DNA from: Hirundichthys speculiger
Lineage: Eukaryota; Chordata; Actinopteri; Beloniformes; Exocoetidae
Assembly: GCA_018398805.1 (NCBI GenBank)
Contig: JAGFBZ010002260.1
Location: 682,001-746,000, forward strand
Length of the DNA stretch: 64,000 nt
Direction: 5' to 3'
Shown: piece after piece, positions 1 through 12,654 of the stretch
How the letters are laid out: every line of letters starts with the position of its first letter
Position numbering within the stretch: the first letter of the stretch is position 1
Translations under genes and position numbers: made by a program
The notes under the pieces: model-generated
What the model saw: only the letters and a program-made list of their open reading frames with translations
Told to the model about the DNA's origin: nothing
Databases searched by the model: none

Positions 1-1655
1 TTTTGCTTCCTGAATGAATCCTGACTCGTGAACTATGGCAGCCGCAGGTGTGGATGGTGCGCGTCCCACGGTCGTTTGTGTGCTTAGGTTCATTAGGAAC
101 GTGGTATCACTTCATTAAGATGTTGTGTCTTAACTTGCTTTAGACCTTTTCCATGTAAACCAGACGAACATCTTCCCTTAATCTTAGCTAAGCGCTGCCG
201 GTGCCTCAACACAACCAGACATCCAACTGGGACATGTACATGGGAATAAATATATTCAACAGAACAGTCTCACATTGTGAAATTATCTTCTTTTTTATTT
301 TTATTTAATTTATTTTTAATTTAAAGGGAAACAAATTGACAACAAAACTGTCAAAAACGTAAGATAAGATAAAACGTACAGACAAGAACATGGATGGGGG
401 CTCCTCTGTTAGTTTCATAGAAGATTTAAAGTTCAGTAAAGAGTCTTTACTTGTTAATGTGTAGCATTCTCAATTGTTTTGATAAAAGCAGTCAATTTCT
501 CTCATTTGCTGGGAAAGATCTCTCCTCTAGATCTAAGAGAGAAAGTTAACTTTTCCATCTAAAGCAATTTCTTCGCTCTGACCATCCATTGATTGAGGCT
601 TGGAGACTCATTTTTATTCCAGCACTCTGTTATAGCTTTTTACAAGCCATCAACACTGTTTTACATAGATACCAGTCTTTTTTTTAATAACCATATTCTC
701 ATTGAAGACACAAAAATAAAGAACCATCACATTATTGGGAACTGTGTATCCCAGGATCTTCCCTACAGAAAAAACTATCTTCAAGTGTTTCCCAGATTTA
801 ACAGGTGAAAAAAAATCCTCATTTGCAGGCTGTTGAGTGAATATTTGTTTCTATACATGGCTGTTAGTCAGGGAACAGGCCTTTGCCTCCGGCTTGACTT
901 CACCACCGAGATCATCTGATTAGGTTTAGCACCTATAAAATACTTGGTTTGGGTTTGCAGCACACCATGGCTTACTTTGAAACGGCCTCTCATGTACACG
1001 GCACACGCTAGACAAAGCATTTTTCCAGGTTTCCAGCTGCTTACGGTCTTGCAAAATACACAAACCTGATGCAGTCAGAAAGGAACAGCTCCAGCTGAAA
1101 TGTTTTACTTCTAAGGTCATGCTTGGTGTCGCAGCGTTTATGCGCCCGTGTCAGTATTTACCCTCAAACCTGGCTGTATTGTGTTTAGAGAGCAAGTTGA
1201 AGGCAGATGGAGCCTGTTCCGGCTGTTTTTGGTTAAGGATGGGATACATCCTGGACACGTCGCAAGTCCTTTACAGGGCAGACTTTAGTTAAAAAACAAT
1301 ATAATAGACAGAGTGTAATAGTTTTAGATTGCTTCTTCTGTGGTGGTAGCTCCGCGCTGCGCTGTCTGAAGATCACCTCTGGGTCCTGCTGACACAAGGT
1401 TTGCCCCCTTTTTCCTCTTTTCTTTCTGTATGTTTGCGGGCCAGAGTTTCCTGAGTTGGATGCTGACTTGCAGTTCCATCCTCTGTCCATTCCAGCGTTT
1501 ACCTCCACCTGTGTGTGAGGATGCGTTCAGGGTGCCGGTTGGCGTGGTGACCTAGTCCTCTGACCATCTCACCTCAATGCTGCTACCTGCATCTGTTTAT
1601 GTAAGTCAAAATCCACGAATAACTAAAACCGCGGAACTTAAAGCATGAATTGGCA
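1..1655. other. No recognisable gene or repeat
   Basis: AT-rich sequence with short T and A runs. The open frames present are short, in low-complexity sequence, and match nothing I recognise. It probably belongs to the 5' intronic or upstream region of the PDE4 gene on the + strand. Confidence 0.5.
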
Positions 1656-1689
1656 AGGGATCACTGTAGTCATTTGTGGGCTCTCCTCT

Positions 1690-2020
1690 CTCTGTCCTAC
1701 ATTCTCTCTGTCCTGTCTCTGCTCTCTTCTTTTTTCTTTCTTTCTGGCCTTCAGCAGGAAGGTCTCACCATATGATCCAGGTCCTGTTCAATGTTTCTTC
1801 CTCTTGAAGTGGAGTTTTTCCTTGCCACTGTTTGGCTTAAAAGTTTTTTTTCTCCCACTGTGGGAGTTTTTTTTCTTGCCATTATCCTTGATTAGGATTT
1901 AATATTATAATTTTAGTTAATGATATTTGCTCGGGGGTCATGCTCTGGGTCTCTGTAAAGCGCCTAGAAACAATTGACATTGTAACAGACGTTATACACA
2001 CAATAAATTGAATTGAATTG
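1690..2020 (+). mobile_element. L2-type LINE (or derived SINE) 3' tail
   Basis: The stretch runs from a pyrimidine-rich start through ggagtttttccttgccact and ctctgtaaagcgcctagaaa to the end acaataaattgaattgaatt. The phrase about 'tgtaaagcgcc' followed by repeated ATTGA units is the recurrent 3' end of fish L2-type non-LTR elements. A second, shorter copy with the same internal wording lies at 51928-52068, which shows that it is a dispersed repeat. No coding sequence of the element remains. Confidence 0.75.
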
Positions 2021-2980
2021 AAGATCATCTCAAGGAGGAGGAAAGCTGTGGTGTGAAAACAGCCCCCTTTTATTTTCCTCCCCGTCTGAAATCCCTTTCA
2101 AGCGACTCTCTTGCTTTTCGTCCATCTACATCCGCGATACAGACATTCCAATCTGTACCGGCTCACGAATGCATGTCTGGACTTAAAACAGTTTTTATTC
2201 AAACTTGTGTTCACAGCTTCTAACAGAGATCTGACACATTTAAACGCGTGTTCTCTTGTTCGGGATGTAGTATAGGAAAGCCTTACACCTGGAGTAAGTT
2301 GGTTTCAGCTTCTCACGTTGCCTCAGTGAAATGTGATAGTACAGGGTTACATCAACAAGGGAAACATTTCCTCTTTGGGGATTTCAGTGGCAGCCAATCT
2401 AATTTTGCAATTCAGTAAAGGCTCATCCTGCAGAATAATTAAGCTAATTGTAGCCTAAAGCAGGAGTAGTTAAAGCTGCAAAGTCGCTGCAATGCTACTG
2501 TGTGTGACTTTAGATTGGAACAAAGAAAAGCAGTCGAGTTTTTCCTCATGTTCTGAATAACTAAAGCATGAACAGTGGCTGCCACTGTAGAGATGTGGAC
2601 AACATGATGTCATTTATTCTCCTCGATCTATGATCCTGAAGTGAATCATAGTTTTGAATTGCGTCCACTTTGTGTATTAACTCTCCCACGGATCGACTGC
2701 GTGACTGCGGGAGATGGAGAAGATAAAACAATGCAGCGTTTAGGAGCAGAAAGGAGAGAACCAGCGAGAGGAAAACTGGCACATGTGGGGCTTGTTACCT
2801 GATTCTGTTCTCATGTCAGGATGCAGCCCTCTATCCCTAAACACAAGCCATCTGTTGTGCTCTTAGCTTCAAATATTTCCACCACAACATGCTCAAAAGA
2901 CTGTTGCAGACTGGGCACACTGGAAAAAATAACAGACTGGAGATATAGATGATCCCAGATGAAATGGTTTTATTATTATT
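2021..2980. other. No recognisable gene or repeat
   Basis: Unique-looking, moderately AT-rich sequence. Only short open frames without recognisable motifs are present. Confidence 0.45.
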
Positions 2981-3361
2981 ACCTCCGCCAAGGAGGTTAT
3001 GTTTTCGGTGGCGTTTATCTGTCTGTTTGTCTGTGTTCAAGATAACTCAACTCAAAAAGTTATGGATGTGTTTTGATGAAATTTTCAGGAGTTATCGGAA
3101 ATGTGAAAAGGAAGAACTGATTTCATTTTGGGTGTGAGCCGGAAGAAATCCTGGATTCTGGATCACTTTCAAATTTTTGAGAACATTGCAGTCAATGGGG
3201 CCAAAAATTTTTTTTTTTCAATATCTCCGTTAATTATTGCCCAAAACTCATGAAATTTGACTCAGGGATTGACAATGGGAACCTCTATCAAATTTCAAAG
3301 GCTGATCCGGATCTGATGTAGAAGGCGAATTTTATCACAATCTGTTGCGCTTGGCGGAGGT
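2981..3361. mobile_element. Small terminal-inverted-repeat element (ACCTCCGCCAAG termini)
   Basis: The left end acctccgccaag (2981-2992) is the exact reverse complement of the right end cttggcggaggt (3350-3361). The element is 381 bp long. I know very similar sequences (cctccgccaaggaggttatgt followed by a gtctgtttgtctg run) as a repeat widespread in fish and other animals, without knowing a firm class for it. A long open frame is not kept. A target duplication is not obvious, because the left flank is a simple (ATT)n run. Confidence 0.7.
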
Positions 3362-3507
3362 CTGCGCTCTCCGAGTGCTTTTCTAGTTTATTATGTGCTG
3401 TGTGTTTGAAATCAAACAGTGATGTACTGTGTTTGGAGGTTTGATTTGTCATATCTGACCATGTGGAAGTGAAATGAACCCCCTTTGTGAATTCAGATTT
3501 AGATATA

Positions 3508-3874
3508 CAGTCATGGAAAAAATTATTAGACCACCCTTGTTTTCTTCAGTTTCTTGTTCATTTTAATGCCTGGTACAACTAAAGGTACATTTGTTTGGAC
3601 AAACATAACGATAACCACAAAGATTGCTCATAAGAGTTTTATTTAAGAGCTGATATCTTACCATTTTCCATGGTTTTCTTGATTATAACCTAAATCACTT
3701 AAGTTTTTACATCAATAGCTATGGCGTTTGTACTGCCAAAAACACTGCTTTTATGCATTCACTGTTTTCTTTTCTGTCTGTTTTAATCACATGATGACGT
3801 TTAGTGGTACCAGGCATTAAAATGAACAAGAAAGTGAAGAAAAAATGGTGGTCTAATAATTTTTTCCATGACTG
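3508..3874. mobile_element. Tc1/mariner-like palindromic MITE
   Basis: The left end cagtcatggaaaaaattatt is mirrored at the right end (aataattttttccatgactg). The inverted similarity extends about 75 bp inward, to caggcattaaaatgaacaag and its complement on the other side. Both ends are flanked by TA (3506-3507 and 3875-3876), the target duplication of the Tc1/mariner superfamily. At 367 bp it is too short to encode a transposase, so it is non-autonomous. Confidence 0.85.
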
Positions 3875-3914
3875 TATATGTATATGTCTATTATATAATG
3901 AAATGAAATCAAAA

Positions 3915-3955
3915 ATGAAAAATACTTTATTGATCCCAGAAGGGAAATTTAACAT
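3915..3955 (-). mobile_element. Retroposon 3' tail fragment
   Basis: The phrase tactttattgatcccagaag followed by ggaaattt is a recurrent fish LINE/SINE end, here read as the complement of the tail. Only the fragment of about 40 bp is recognisable. Confidence 0.5.
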
Positions 3956-4044
3956 TGTAGTAAGGGCTTTTTTTTTCAACAATAAATAAATGACAGAAAT
4001 TTATATAGATCATTTATATATAGAGAGATATATACATTACATAT

Positions 4045-4170
4045 ATATATAAATCCATCCAACCATTATTCCTACCTGCTTCATCTTATTCAGTGTCAGA
4101 GTCTGCAGGAGCTCGTACCGGCTGTCTTCAGGTAGAGGTTTCGCCCTGGACAGGTCGTCAGTCTATTCTA
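4045..4170. repeat. Degenerate dispersed fish repeat (catcc/ctgcttcatc type)
   Basis: The order 'atccatccaaccatt ... cctgcttcatc ... cagtgtcagagtctgcagg ... accggctgtcttcagg ... gccctggacaggtcgtcagtc' follows a very common fish repeat consensus, diverged here. A piece of the same family in the other orientation appears at 15217-15300 (ccagtgacagctgggacagg). Confidence 0.55.
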
Positions 4171-4386
4171 GGAATATGAAAAGATATTTTGCTTGAACAC
4201 GTCTTGGCCAGGTGCTGCATGCACTGCATGTTTTAGTTTCACCTGTCTGGACTCGGGTCTTCTCCAACGTGAGCAGAGCAGTGAGCAGGCGAAACTCCAT
4301 CACTCATATGTAGAAGCTTTTAAAAGTGCTTTTAAAAGTGCATTTTTGCCATGTTGCAGCTGATTCCATGTAGCCACTACAAGAAC

Positions 4387-4423
4387 ATTAGCCAGCAGGG
4401 CTGGTTCAGCCCTGCTGGCTAAT
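4387..4423. repeat. Perfect 17-bp inverted repeat with 3-nt loop
   Basis: The arm attagccagcagggctg is followed by gtt and the exact reverse complement cagccctgctggctaat. No promoter, poly-T signal or flanking gene connects it to a known RNA class. Confidence 0.9.
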
Positions 4424-7400
4424 GCAGCCCAGGCTGCTCAACTCTTACTTAGTGCTCAAAGCCGTGTAGATTTCAGGATTTAGTTGGTGGACATTAAACG
4501 CATCATGAGTCGCTTGTTTTCTGTTGGCGGTTTTCAAAGCAGCGTCACTTCACAATCACGCTTTCTCATTGTTAGTTTTGAACAAAGCAGAAGCTTGTCT
4601 CATAGTTCTGGTAAGCATTAAAGTGTTTGAAACAATAAAAAAAAAAAAAAAAAAAGAAAAAAAATGAATTTTAGATCAAATTAGTTAAAAACAGACCAAT
4701 TACAGTAACCAATGAAACACTGAAAATAAGCAAAAAATTCTTATTTCTAGGTCCCTGGAAAAAAAAAAAAAGAATGAAAACCCAGAAAACAGAAAATGAG
4801 CTCATAAATCAAAGTGGATACTATTTAATGCTAGCTGACTGAGTTTATGTGGTGACTTGAAAACTAATGTTTTATAGTGACAGAGAAAGATAAAAGCTGG
4901 AATTCTGTTGTTCCTTTCAAAAGGAAATGAGATTCACGGGATAACTGAGGCATAAAAGACCCGTTTAAGAGAAATCTGAGAGGATCATGGACTCAATGAG
5001 CATATCATATTTAAAACAAGATAAATAATCTAAGATTTCCAGATCTAAGTTTCCAAGTTTTGGAAAAAACAAAACACTTTGTAGTCAGCAGAAAGCAAAT
5101 CGAGGTTTCATCAAACTCTCAGTAAAGAACAACTAAAACAATAAGAATGAGAGCGATAATCCAGTCAGGAAGGTTCGGTCAGTTTGAACGTGAACGGAGG
5201 ATCTGCGGTCATAAACACACATCTGACGAAACTGACCCGTCACTGACCCTGCTTGTTAATCTGTTGACTAAATAAAGGCTTTTTACCTTACATGGCTCCA
5301 ATTTCCTTCTTTATGGATTTCTTGAACAACATCGTGTGCATTAAGTGAAGTAAACAGGACATTATGAAGAAAATAAGGAGGGGATTGTGGGAGATTGTCA
5401 GCCAAAGCAGAGCAGCGACCCTTGGCCATGACCTGGATGGCTGAGAGTCGACGCCAGCGCAGCGATGCTCGGGTCTGTGCATATTCAGTCGTGTTTGCAA
5501 GCAAGAAATTCATTATTCATGTTTTCATTCATGAATAATAGTATACCTAAAACTAAATAATTACAGCGCCAGTATCGTTGCTTTTAAAACTGATGCTTCT
5601 GGTCGTAGTGTTACACTCTACAATGCTTAAAATTCACTTTTTCTTTTTTTTTCTTTCTTTTGACTCTGCCCCAGGTTATCACAACAGCGGGCAGCTGGTG
5701 TCAAATGCGTCATAGTGCAGCCGCTGAGAGGAGCGCCCATCAGCAGAGGGATTAGGTTGATCACAGGAGGAAATGACTGCAGTGGCCTCTTTTTCACCGA
5801 GGGGAATTAGTTTTTATAATGAGGGACCTAGAGGGTGATGGGAGCCCTGGAAACCTGAGGTATATTAGAGACAATACCCGTTTCCCCTGGAAACCGGTAT
5901 TTAGTGACAAACCCAGCAAGACAAACACCCGTGCAGCTTAGATTTCCCCTTTATCTGACTATTAAATCAGGCAGCACGGGCGTAAGAAGGGCCTATCATT
6001 TCCTCTTGACCTTATCTGCTTCTTCGCTTCAGTTTGCAACTTGGACGGATGCCGCTGGAAGCTATCAGAGAGATGTCAGCAGATGAATGAATTGTTCAGA
6101 GTGATGCTGGCGCTGGTGCCAGAGCTCAGAGATCTGCGGGGTTTTGTGCCGCTGTCTGTTAACGTGTCAAGGTGAGGTTTCCGTGACAACTTAATGACAG
6201 TCTTGACGGGGATGCAGAGGTAGACGCGCACGGCCGTGGACACGCTGAAACTGTGTCAATGAGGTAACAGTGCCAGGGGTTATTCCACGTGATGCCACAT
6301 CTGTGCAGGACACTCAGTCAGGAGTGGAAGGTTATAAATGATACGATGTATAAATTCTCAAATGCTCCACCGCTTGATCAGACAGGAAGTAAGAAGATGG
6401 AACCTGTTTACTATGGATGCACTTGGACACCCCAATTATAATTTAATTGATTTTTTTTTTTTTGTTGTTTTTTCTGATTCAAAGAATTCTCATGGATCTA
6501 AAATGATATGCTTGTCAAAAAGAGAGAGAAAAGAATCAAAGAAAAGTCTGAAAAAGAATGCGTGTCTTGGTTAGAACTGTGTTATTATTGTCTGATTGGG
6601 TGACACGTAAAAGGAGCACTCTTGATTTTCCCTCTATTTTCTTTTATAGTTCCATGGGCTGTAGGAAATTGCTGAAGAATTGTTCTGAAGAATTATGGAG
6701 TACGTTTTACTTCAGGCTGGTTGATGACTCTATTAAAAAAAGAAAAAGGGCTCTTGAGGAGACTGAAATTCAGGACTTTACCAGTGGCTTTAGTATTTTG
6801 TTGTCTCTGTGTGTTTGCTTGAATAAAGGGAGCTGCAGGCATTTAAACATCCGTGGATCATTTAAAGTGTCACAGGTGGGTTGTGAAGAACTGGGAGTTT
6901 AAGACAACCACTGACACACAGAGGGTTGTAACTGGTGATCTTGCTTTGTCCTCCTCTTTTTTCCTGTTTCTTTTTTTTTCCTACAGAAGTGACTTTGACT
7001 TTGATTTCCGATTTGATCGGAAAATCTCGACTTAAGAAACGTTCAAGAATCAGGTGGAACATCTGATTGTCATAGGAATTTTTTTTAATCTTCCGCTGTC
7101 TTACACTTCTCTTTCTATCAGGCTGCCCTTATGAACCCCAGCGCCTCCGTCTCCCTTTCCAGAGTTAGTATTTACAGTGCTTTCAGGGACTGCACATGTC
7201 CTTTGATCCTGATCTGACATGATCGCGTGAGTGAGGAAAGCGTTCACATCAGAGGTGATACCGTGTCTGTCAGCCTGTGTCAGACGTCGCTGTGATTCTA
7301 TTTACAGGTTTTCTCTGTGTTTCGTTGACACAAAAGACATTTTGCAAAAGCAGTCTTTTTGCTTTCCTTATCTCCAGTGTGATTATGATTCAAATCACGA

Positions 7401-9315
7401 GGCCTCCTGGAGGTTATAATATGACAGGCTACTGTCAAGTGGATGCCTGATCAGTGTTTGGCTTTGGCTTTGGCTTTAATACAAAATGTTTTTTTTACAG
7501 CTGTTTTAAAGAATAAAACTGTGGAACAGAGAAATTTGGTAATTGTCTGTATTCAGATGACATAGATTTTCCACAGACAATAAAAAAAAAGGGCTCCAGT
7601 TGAATTAAAAGGATTAATTGGAGCGACGTTCATAAATATGCCATTGTTGTTTTTATTTATTGTTATTCAGAGCACACCCTCCAATTATCCTAATTCATAT
7701 CTATCATGGGTGTAGGAAGCGCGGATCACAGGCTCCTATCACTTTGTCTCAATGCCCAGAGAATAGCTTCTGCGTAAATGCTCGGAGTCATTATTGCTGT
7801 CATTTTGATTCAGCACCAAGTAACATTTGAAAGAGCTGTGCTCACGTTGTGTGTAATTCTGGCTCTGAGTGTCTCCGCAGGGTTTGGCTCATCTGGAAGC
7901 TGCATCCTGTAACTGTGAGTTGCATGGCCTGGCAGCTCCGGCCTGGAGTGAAATGCTGTGAAAACACTGCCACCATGTGGACACTGGTGCTTACAGTTTA
8001 CATCTGCTCACTCTTTTTTTTTTTACCTTGTGGAGGGGAATGGCGCCCTCTCGCGTCCGTAGTGGGAAAGTGTGTGTTCACGGCAGAGGAAAAGCCAGAA
8101 TAATCACTTTTGGTGTGAAGTGAGTCGTGCACGGCTGCACAAATAACTCTCCAGGTGCCCTGCCCATAAGTAAATACGTCTTTGAGAGGTTTTACCTTAA
8201 CACATGCCTTTTTGACGCACTATATTTAGAGCTGGCGCTGAACACAGGAGCATTTGTTATGTCGTCAAGGTTTTGTTTTCGCAGTGTTACTGTCTTGGCA
8301 CGCTGTTTATTTTAAAGGCTGAACGAATGAAACCGAGCAGGGCAGAGCTTATAAACACAAAGAAGTCTTCAATTTCGTGACGGACTGATGGTTGCTATTT
8401 ATTCAGCTGCTTTAACGACAACAAACTCTTGTTAAGTTTGTCAAATGACGTCCAGAGGTTTGGATTTGCCATTTGTGGATTTATTTGGGGCCGCGTGACT
8501 AACTTGAAGAGCTGTGGCCGATCCATTTAACTACTGCAGTGACTGCGTAATATATTGTATGTTCCATCCTTAATATTTGTAGAACTGATCAGCTAATGGT
8601 GAGTTGAATAGCTGATGTCACTAGTTAAAGGTCTCCCCTGCAGGAGGACCTATAAGTCATTTACTGTTTGACATCTCTGAACTATGTTAAGGCCACAAAA
8701 CTAGATCTCCAAGGCTTGAGTCAAGGCAGAGACTTCTTGTTCTTGGATTCTCGAAGAGGTTTCACCTTCAATCCAGAAGGCCTCCTCAGTTCCAGCTGAC
8801 TGGTGGAGATTTCAAGCTTCTGAGCTGTTAGTCACATCTATTCACCGACCCACCCATCACTCCAGTGGGTTGTTAGAGGCTGTTGTCCACTCAAAGTTGC
8901 CTTACTTGGTTTTGGTCACATGAATCGAGGTGTGAACGGTTGTGAAACTGCCTGATGATGAGAGATTTAATCTGTATTGTAAATGTTGGATCAGGTGAAA
9001 CTTCAGGTCTCCTCCTCTGTTTAATGTTTTGTTTTGCTTTCATTTGACCTAGATGGCTACAGTTACTCCTTTGTTAAACCATCTGTGCTCTCTGCCCTCG
9101 TCCTTGAGATGCAGGTGGATGGGCTGAGCCTCGACCTGATAAACTGCTGCGCTGCATGTTTGTGCAGTTGTTGTTTATGTCACCTGGTGCAAATGTCCGT
9201 GCCCTCCTGCACCTGTCCAACACTGCTCCGATTCTGTTCGGGCGTTTTTGTGCTTCGGGTGAACCAGGTTTGAAGAGGACCAGGATGTCATGTTTGGAGA
9301 GGATCCTTCCGAGTT
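4424..9315. other. Gene-free region, no repeat family recognised
   Basis: Homopolymer A and T runs are present (for example around 4635 and 6450). Parts at 5690-6330 and 7550-7830 have balanced composition and few low-complexity runs, as conserved non-coding sequence often does, but conservation cannot be judged here. No exon of the PDE4 gene was recognised. Confidence 0.4.
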
Positions 9316-9323
9316 GCTCAGAC

Positions 9324-10043
9324 TAGAGGTCTTCACGGGTCCACTTTTATGGACCCGAACCCGGATGGACCTGTGAAAATTCGACCCGAAACTGACCCGA
9401 CCCGAGCTATTATCATAAGTCTAGGGGTCCGAACCTGAATGGACCCGCATTATTTGGACCCAGAACCGAACCGAGTTACCCGTATAGAACCGAGACTATA
9501 CAGCCCATAGTTGCTTATGTTAAAAGTTGTCTAGCGTTGAATAAAACTTGATTTTCTTACCTAAAGTTGTCTTCTTCTACCCGGTTCAGTTGCTACATAG
9601 GCTACATTATGTAAACAACAATAAATCCATGTCGTTATTGTCTTTGTGGATACAGATGCTATTGGTAGCAACTGCTAACGCTAATAGCCTACACCGGTCA
9701 GGACGTGTTGTAAATATGTTCTCTCATCCAGCATTGTCATGTTGGCGATCTGTAGTGCTTTACAGCTGCCGGGCAAACCGCTAATAACACGCTACGGCAA
9801 CACGATAATGAATAATTAATTAAACTGCCCCGAGTCCTGACATTGGCTGCCACCGCTAGTATCTTTACCTCTCTTGAGTAAACGTGGACCCAGCCTGTCA
9901 GAGAGCACCGACCGGACCAGAGACAAACTGTACCGATTCTGACACGAACCAGAAGTCACGACTTCTGAATGGACCCGAGACCCAATTCGGGTCGGGTCGG
10001 AACCTCAGGTTTTCGGGTTGTCGGGTTGTTCCGAAGACCTCTA
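9324..10043. mobile_element. Non-autonomous hAT element with perfect 8-bp target duplication
   Basis: The left end is tagaggtcttcacgggtcca and the right end, read inward, is tagaggtcttcggaacaac, so the outer 11 bp are identical inverted repeats. The 8-bp direct repeat GCTCAGAC flanks the element exactly (9316-9323 and 10044-10051), as expected for hAT transposition. Both sides carry gggtcc/gggtcgg-rich sub-terminal sequence. The 720-bp element holds no recognisable transposase, so it was mobilised in trans. The intact duplication suggests modest age. Confidence 0.92.
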
Positions 10044-12610
10044 GCTCAGACACGTCAGTGAAGGCAGCCTCGGTGATTTGCAAATGACTCCAACAGTTCA
10101 TTAAATTCGAAACTCCCCACCAGCCAGTTTGAAGTCACAAAGCCTCCTGGGTGGAAAATAAAACGTATTCAAGATCCAAGAAAAAGATGTTTAGTTGCCT
10201 TTTCATCGAGCCTTTGAGAATTACAACATACCTGGAGGGTTTAGAGTAGGACACCAGCGTAACACAAAATAATCTTATTACATTAAGGTTTGAGGTTAAT
10301 CGTATAATTTGCTTTTAATATTCATTGATAAAGAAATTTTAAGATAAGAGCACTTAGGAAGTTTACAGTTAAGATTACATATCTAGCTATTTTTAAATAT
10401 TAATCCTCTAGAAAATTGCTGGCTGGATGAGATTCAGACGAGATATGCAAAAAATGTTCCTCACATTTCACTGCTGTCTTTAAAGCAGCGCCTGCAGGAT
10501 CTGTGGCAGTTGTACGTGAAGGCGAGAAGCTCTTTCAGTAATCTTTTTCACCCGTGGTTACCCCTCCAGACATTATTAAGGTGGACTGCCGATGGTTTTG
10601 TTGTGCAGGGCACATGCAGCCCTGCGGCTAGCGCTGCTCCCGTCTCTCTCATCTTCGTGTTTATTGAGAAGCGCTGGGGCGAGCTGCAGTGTGGGAACAT
10701 AGTAGCGAGACCGCTCCTCCCCTTCTGTGGTTTTTGTGAGCGCTTCCTTATTGTGTTGTCCCTCTGAGTCATGTGCACATAATCGACGAAGGGGCTTAAC
10801 TGTTCCTGCGTGATGGTAGTTTTTACACATGGCTCCAGTTTCATTTAGGAGGATTCTCCTGCAGCGTTTCAGGTCAACAGTTAGAAGTAAACCTTGGCAA
10901 CTTCTAATCATGCAAGCCACATCATGATTTTTTTTATTTTTATTTCCAAGTGTACACAGGTGTGTAAACATGGTCAGAAATATAATCTCAAATATATTTA
11001 TTTCCATGATTTCCACGATTACCAGTTGAGCGCATTTAAGTGTCTTTAAGTGTCAAATGGTGTGATATTACAGGTCGGGTACGTTTTTGTTTGTTTTTTA
11101 AAGATCCACTCTTCATACGCACCGCTGCCTGTGTATAACAGAGTGGATGCCGTAAACTAAAGACATTGCTCCAGCCAATCATGGACAGGTGCTCATGAAC
11201 TGAGGGGGGTTGGGGGGAAGTGGGAGAGCTCATGATGGGGCGTGGATATCTCCAGGAGCACTGGGTCCAGGAAGGGGGAGGAGCCAGATCTGTGTTTTGT
11301 TGATGATTTGTTGATAGTATCAACAGATGTGATGTCACCCAGAAATCGCTTACCCTGCCTTTAAAATGAAAACCACCTAATGAGTGAATGAACTCAGACT
11401 CCTGTTTGACTCTTCTCTGTTCACACTTGTAAATGTGCTTTAATTTCTTGTTGTTGCCTTGTTTGTAGCAATAAATCAAAGGAGAGCTTCATTGTATCAT
11501 GCTGCGTATAATCAGCCTGATGTTTCATTAGGACGTCAATATGTACTGTGATGCATGTGGACAAATGTCATTTAGTTAATTTTGTTAAAATTTACATTCT
11601 CTATGCATATATTTTTTTTTTAAAGTAATCTAGTTATTACAAATAAAATACATCCCACTATAGTTTTACACTATTATTTTTTCATAGGAGATGCTCCTCT
11701 TTCATTGCCTGTCATCAGATTCATCATGAAATGAGGGCTTGGGTACCAGTATAGTTTTCTGTATCCGCGGGCGCTGCGGCCCCCTGAGATGATGGCAGAT
11801 GCCACCTCATTCTTACACAGACACACGCTGACATTTAAGGTAGACTTGGTCATCCAGTCCCAGTTCCCCGCTTGGATCCCAGAGCAAACAGGCTCAGGTC
11901 ACCGTTTGCTTTTTTTTTCTTTCTGTTTTTAGCACTTGACACAGACGTTTTAGTAAATGGTTCATACAGCAGCGTGTCAAAAGGCAGCTGCGTGCGGATG
12001 TAACATTTAAAATGTAATGTTATTTTGAGTATTTATCAGCAATGACAGCTATAAGGAGATCTAATCATTACACCGCATTGAAGCCTTTCATCTATTTATA
12101 AGGTCAATGGTGCCAACAAATGGAGAAGTTGTGAAGTCATTTGTTAAGCTAATAAGGGCATATGAAACTAATTCGTTTTTCTTTATTTTTTCATATTTAC
12201 AAGATGCTGTGTAAAACCTGAAACAGACTGCCGCTCATAAGTTTTTTCTAATATAAACACTGAACCGTATATTTATATCTAAACCACATATTTCTATCTA
12301 AATGTAGCCCATATAGGGTTAGGGGTTGACTGTGGAGAAAATTAAGCAACAGCTTCAGTTTGCACGCATCGTAACCCACAGCAGAATATTTTCAGGTTCT
12401 TGTCGAGCCATTTCATGGAATATTAACTCAGGACGGTTTGTTCAGATGATCTTTCGTACGCATCTGCGTGTTTTCCGTAGATTAAAGGTCAGTCACAGCC
12501 AACCGGGCCGTCGGTGATGGATGAGTTATGACTCCACTCCGGCGACTCCACTCCAGAATTTGAGCCTCCCTCCTTCCTCTGCTGGGCTGCCTGAAGGGAG
12601 CAGGGCTCTG

Positions 12611-12611
<1 letters not shown>

Positions 12612-12649
<38 letters not shown>

Positions 12650-12654
12650 ACACA
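12612..12654. repeat. (CA)n microsatellite
   Basis: About 20 dinucleotide units with one ct interruption. Confidence 0.95.

Noticed and set aside
4387..4423. Hairpin as a transcription terminator or microRNA precursor
   Set aside because: Stem-loop terminators are bacterial, and this is animal DNA. The stem is too short and the loop too small for a microRNA precursor.
10576..11479. Two adjacent - strand open frames of 146 and 147 codons
   Set aside because: No recognised motif, no shared reading frame and no splice or promoter context. Overlapping frames on the other strand are of similar quality.
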